Source: Halospina denitrificans (GTDB lineage Bacteria; Pseudomonadota; Gammaproteobacteria; Pseudomonadales; Oleiphilaceae). From it: a DNA stretch of 64,000 bases. The DNA is taken from the NCBI RefSeq assembly GCF_004364635.1, contig NZ_SOAX01000007.1:1-64000 (forward strand). Reading direction: 5' to 3'. A program made the position numbers and the translations under genes. Shown one piece after another: positions 61,114 to 64,000 of the stretch (position 1 is the stretch's first letter; each line of letters begins with the position of its first letter). The notes beneath the pieces were generated by a model, which saw nothing but the letters and a program-made list of their open reading frames with translations, did no database searches and was not told where the DNA came from.

Positions 61114-62937
61114 TCAGTCCTTCATCTCGTACTGATCACGCAGCGCGTAGGCGTAGTTCTCCCACACATGCTGCTGGCGATCCTGGTCCACGGCCGGGCG
61201 CTGGATCATTCGGCGCGTGATCTGCTGTTGCAGTACCGTGGCGCTCGGCTTCTGCGCCAGTTCCAGCGCGTACTTCGAGAAGTCGCGGACGAGGACGTCG
61301 AAGATCTGGTCGACCAGCGCATGGTCCAGGGACTGGTTTTTGGCGTTTTCCAGGATCAGCTGGCCATAGACCACCAGGGTGAACAGCTCCCCAAGGTTGA
61401 GCAGGAAATCGAAGTCTTTCTGCTGCTCCTTATTGGGTTTGGCGGTCAGTAGCAGCAGCTTGAGCAGCCGGATCTGCTTCTGCAGGCGGTTCACGTTGGG
61501 CAGGTCAAACTCGTCGTAAATTTTCTGGTAGTCGTGGAACCGGGTTTTGCCCAGGCCTTTCGTGGGCCCCTGGTGGAAGAGGAAGTCGTCGTTGCGCGCC
61601 TCCTGCTGTGGCGGCACCTCGTCGAACTCCGCGGGGTTGAAGAAGTAGTTGGGCATGAACTTGAGGATCAGGGCCATGTTCACGTGCACCGTGCCCTCCA
61701 GCTTGGGCAGTGCGCGGATGTCCTTGGCGGCCGTCTCAAAGTACATGTTCTTTTCAAAGCCCTTGGCGGCGATCACGTCCCACAGCTCGTTGATGACCGC
61801 TTCCCCCTCGGTGGTCACCTTCATCTTCACCATGGGGGTAAACAGCAGGTAACGGCGGTCCTCGGGGCCGGCGACCCGCACGTAGTCGGTCGCCCGCTGG
61901 GCAAAAAGCTTCATGGCGGTGAGCCGGGTATACGCTTCCGTGAACAGCTGCTTGATGTGGACGAAGTCCGTCACGTAGTGATCGAACAGCCAGCGGTGGG
62001 AGGCGTGGTTGATGGCCTCGTAGTAGGCGTGGGTGCTGATGCCGATGGAGGCCCAGCCGAGGTTGAACTTGCCGATGTTGACGGTATTGAGTGCCATGTC
62101 CCAGGCGTCCTGCCCTTCGGCCAGGATGTCCTCCCGGCGGACGGGGTAATCGTTGAGCCGGAATTCGGCCACGTAGTTCTGGGAGCTGACCACGTTCTGG
62201 ATCAGTTCGTAATTCTTGTGCTGGGACTCGACGACGAAAAACACGTATTCGTTGGTGTCTTCGCGCCGACCAAAGACGGACACCAGTGCCGCCTGGTTGC
62301 CGTTGCCGATGTAGTACTTGCCGCCGTTGGCGCGGAAGCTGCCGTCCTTCTGGGGCGTGAGGACCATATCGGTTGAGTAGATGTCGGCCCCGTGCTCTTT
62401 CTCAGACAGGCCGAAGGCGAAGATACCGCCTTCCTTGAGCAGCTTCGCGGCGCGCTTTTTCACGGCTTCATTGTCGCTGATCCAGATCGGCCCCAGGCCG
62501 AGGATGGAAACCTGCCAGGTGTACCAGTAGGCCAGGCCGTAGAAGCCGAGCACTTCGTTCAGCGCGCAGTTGCGGTAGGTATCCCAGCGCGCGTCCTTGG
62601 GGCCGTACTCGCTGGGGGTCAGGAAGGTGGCAAAGAGTTTTTCCTTTGCCTGGAAGTCCAGGAAATCCTGGTACCAGGTGCGGTTGTGATCGTCTTCCTT
62701 GAGCTGCTGCTTGCCGCGTTTTTCGAAGAAATCGATGGTCTTTTTGATCAGTGAGCGTGAGCGGGCGTCCAGGTCGTCGTAGGTTTCCGTGCGGGGGTTG
62801 AGCGGAATCTGTTTCACTTCGCCGTTGCCCGCCTGGGTGGCGGATGATTTCCCGAAGACCTCCCCGAAGCGCACGTTATCGGGCAGCACGTCGCCGACCA
62901 GACCCCGGAAATCCTCTGTCAGATCAAAAAGCTTCAT
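61114..62937 (-). CDS. acyl-CoA dehydrogenase
   Basis: A 607-aa member of the large acyl-CoA dehydrogenase group. It oxidises acyl-CoA to enoyl-CoA with FAD. Visible parts are the N-terminal helical domain, FAFGLSEKEHGADIYSTD with the beta-domain YYIGNGNQAAL, and the helical C-terminal domain. The catalytic Glu cannot be placed with certainty. No electron-transfer partner gene adjoins. It is core chromosome bordering the island. Confidence 0.88.
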   Translation of the reverse strand: MKLFDLTEDFRGLVGDVLPDNVRFGEVFGKSSATQAGNGEVKQIPLNPRTETYDDLDARSRSLIKKTIDFFEKRGKQQLKEDDHNRTWYQDFLDFQAKEKLFATFLTPSEYGPKDARWDTYRNCALNEVLGFYGLAYWYTWQVSILGLGPIWISDNEAVKKRAAKLLKEGGIFAFGLSEKEHGADIYSTDMVLTPQKDGSFRANGGKYYIGNGNQAALVSVFGRREDTNEYVFFVVESQHKNYELIQNVVSSQNYVAEFRLNDYPVRREDILAEGQDAWDMALNTVNIGKFNLGWASIGISTHAYYEAINHASHRWLFDHYVTDFVHIKQLFTEAYTRLTAMKLFAQRATDYVRVAGPEDRRYLLFTPMVKMKVTTEGEAVINELWDVIAAKGFEKNMYFETAAKDIRALPKLEGTVHVNMALILKFMPNYFFNPAEFDEVPPQQEARNDDFLFHQGPTKGLGKTRFHDYQKIYDEFDLPNVNRLQKQIRLLKLLLLTAKPNKEQQKDFDFLLNLGELFTLVVYGQLILENAKNQSLDHALVDQIFDVLVRDFSKYALELAQKPSATVLQQQITRRMIQRPAVDQDRQQHVWENYAYALRDQYEMKD

Positions 62938-63003
62938 CGCGGAATCCCTCCTCTTGTTACCCTGGCCCGCCTTACGGACCAGGGCATGTTGTCACTTCTG
63001 AAG

Positions 63004-63390
63004 TCAGCTGTTTACTTTCTGCGATATGTGGTCAATAACCGCACCATGTTCGTGCTGCGGGCTGAACATCACGATATCCGTGTCCTCTTCGGCCCGGACG
63101 CTGTGCCCGGGCGGCCAGTAGAACAGGTCACCAGTGCGTGATGTTTCCTCGCCACCATCAGCGTACAACGCGGTTATCGCGCCCTCGACCACATAGCCCC
63201 AGTGCGGGCTCTGGCAACGGTCGCCCTCGAGCCCCTGCAACAACTCGGTGATATCGGTGCCGGCCCCGAAGGAAAAGTATTCGGCGCCCATCTTTCCATA
63301 CCCCGTCACATCACCGAAATCGCCCTGCTGGCGGGCGGTGGCTCCGGGTACATCAATTCGAACGGGAACATCCTTTTTTGCGATATGCAT
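63004..63390 (-). CDS. small cupin-domain protein
   Basis: A 128-aa single cupin. The two motifs are recognisable: HWGYVVEGAITALYADGGEE and GDLFYWPPGHSVRAEEDTD. The ATG at 63390 has GGAGGG seven bases upstream, which excludes the longer frame from 63465. Metal ligands are only partly conserved. It may bind a small molecule; the function is unknown. Confidence 0.8.
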   Translation of the reverse strand: MHIAKKDVPVRIDVPGATARQQGDFGDVTGYGKMGAEYFSFGAGTDITELLQGLEGDRCQSPHWGYVVEGAITALYADGGEETSRTGDLFYWPPGHSVRAEEDTDIVMFSPQHEHGAVIDHISQKVNS

Positions 63391-63491
63391 GATTCTGCCC
63401 TCCGTTTGCTGCACGCCCAGACGGTTGTCTGGGCCGCACATTCCATCATACGCCCCGCTCGACACCGGTAACAGACTACCAAACGTCTTCT

Positions 63492-64000
63492 TTAACCCGC
63501 CCCGGATTTCAGCTCATCCAACAGCCGATCCTTGCGCTCCCAGAGCCCTTCCTGCCACTCCTTGACCCGCTGGCGATGCGTTTCGTCCTCGCTGTAGCTA
63601 CCGCCCAAAAGATGCTCCGGAATGGGCACCTGCTCGACGCGGATGACGATGTGGGTGACCCGCCCGCACATGAACTCCCAGAGCCCGGGCCGGCCGTTGG
63701 GGTAGGCAATGGTGATGTCGAGCATGGTGGAGAGGGTGTCTCCCATGGCTTCCAGGACAAAGGCGGTGCCGCCGGCTTTGGGGCGCAGCAGATGCTTGTA
63801 GGGGGATTTCTGGCTGGCGTGCTTCGCCGGGGTGAAACGGGTGCCTTCCGGGAAGTTCATCACGCTGACCGGGGTGTACTTGAATTTCTCGCAGGCGCGC
63901 TGGGTAGCCTTCATGTCTTCGCCGCGTTTCTCGGGGTGTTTCAGCAGATACTCACGGGAATAACGCTTCATGAACGGGAAATCCAGCCCCCACCAGGCCA
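63492..64000 (-). CDS. PlsC-type acyltransferase (YihG-like), 5' end outside window
   Basis: The C-terminal about 169 residues of a membrane acyltransferase of the 1-acyl-glycerol-3-phosphate type. The motifs are NFPEGTRFTPAK (block III), then YKHLLRPKAGGTAFVLEAM. The frame is open through the right edge (WWGLDFPFMKRYSREYL), so the ATG at 63971 is internal, and the NHxxxxD block lies outside the window. It acts in phospholipid synthesis or remodelling. Confidence 0.85.
   Translation of the reverse strand, partial: AWWGLDFPFMKRYSREYLLKHPEKRGEDMKATQRACEKFKYTPVSVMNFPEGTRFTPAKHASQKSPYKHLLRPKAGGTAFVLEAMGDTLSTMLDITIAYPNGRPGLWEFMCGRVTHIVIRVEQVPIPEHLLGGSYSEDETHRQRVKEWQEGLWERKDRLLDELKSGAG

Noticed and set aside
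1-64000. CRISPR arrays, tRNA and rRNA genes.
   Set aside because: No regularly spaced short repeats, and no tRNA-like or rRNA-like conserved stretches were noticed on either strand.

Overview
The window looks like a chromosomal segment of a GC-rich gammaproteobacterium, probably a marine or halophilic, hydrocarbon- or lipid-using one of the Marinobacter/Oceanospirillales/Ectothiorhodospiraceae kind. The evidence is the gene mix: an AlkK-like acyl-CoA ligase, a thiolase, a large acyl-CoA dehydrogenase, a fused isobutyryl-CoA mutase (icmF), a DUF1329 protein, a MipA/OmpV porin-like protein and a SulP transporter. The exact genus cannot be fixed from the sequence. No rRNA, tRNA, CRISPR array, integrase or complete insertion sequence was found; one cut-off IS3-type end lies at position 1.

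Positions 1-33341 are ordinary core/accessory chromosome. They hold envelope and lipid genes (mipA, uppP, acyl-CoA ligase, ATP-grasp protein, TPR lipoprotein, thioesterase, dienelactone hydrolase, a second-type ftsH, lipoproteins, MarC, SulP), a DUF1329 protein, hydrolases, a cation-efflux transporter, a thiolase, a START-domain protein, a higBA toxin-antitoxin pair, and a four-gene Roadblock / small GTPase / receiver-like operon. A MASE2-GGDEF diguanylate cyclase, a periplasmic solute-binding protein and icmF complete this part. Several palindromic operators and duplicated promoter regions stand out here.

Positions 33342 to about 61062 form a defence and conflict island between icmF and the acyl-CoA dehydrogenase gene. 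Its most striking feature is a gene of unknown function (about 222 aa) present three times (37246-37917, 46065-46730, and a chimeric shorter copy at 55671-56183). Each copy sits about 100-130 bp upstream of a co-directional minus-strand defence-type gene set: (i) HAD phosphatase, AAA-TOPRIM nuclease-like gene (split by one in-frame TAG), DNA cytosine methyltransferase; (ii) GHKL/MORC-like ATPase plus two unknown proteins in an overlapping operon; (iii) DUF3800 protein and a PLD-helicase-DUF3427 protein. On the plus strand, opposite copy 1, lies an EcoRII-type restriction-modification set (Dcm-like methyltransferase, EcoRII-C endonuclease, Vsr) behind a LexA-like box, with a convergent HNH nuclease. 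The rest of the island carries two effector/immunity-like pairs (one frameshifted), DUF429 and phosphoesterase genes, and remnants of DUF429, DUF488 and toxin-antitoxin genes, ending with a RhuM-Fic fusion.

From 61114 to the end the chromosome resumes with an acyl-CoA dehydrogenase, a cupin and a cut-off PlsC-type acyltransferase. The repeated leader gene and the GHKL-ATPase operon are the best candidates for an undescribed system. Their defence role is inferred from neighbours and domain content, not shown.
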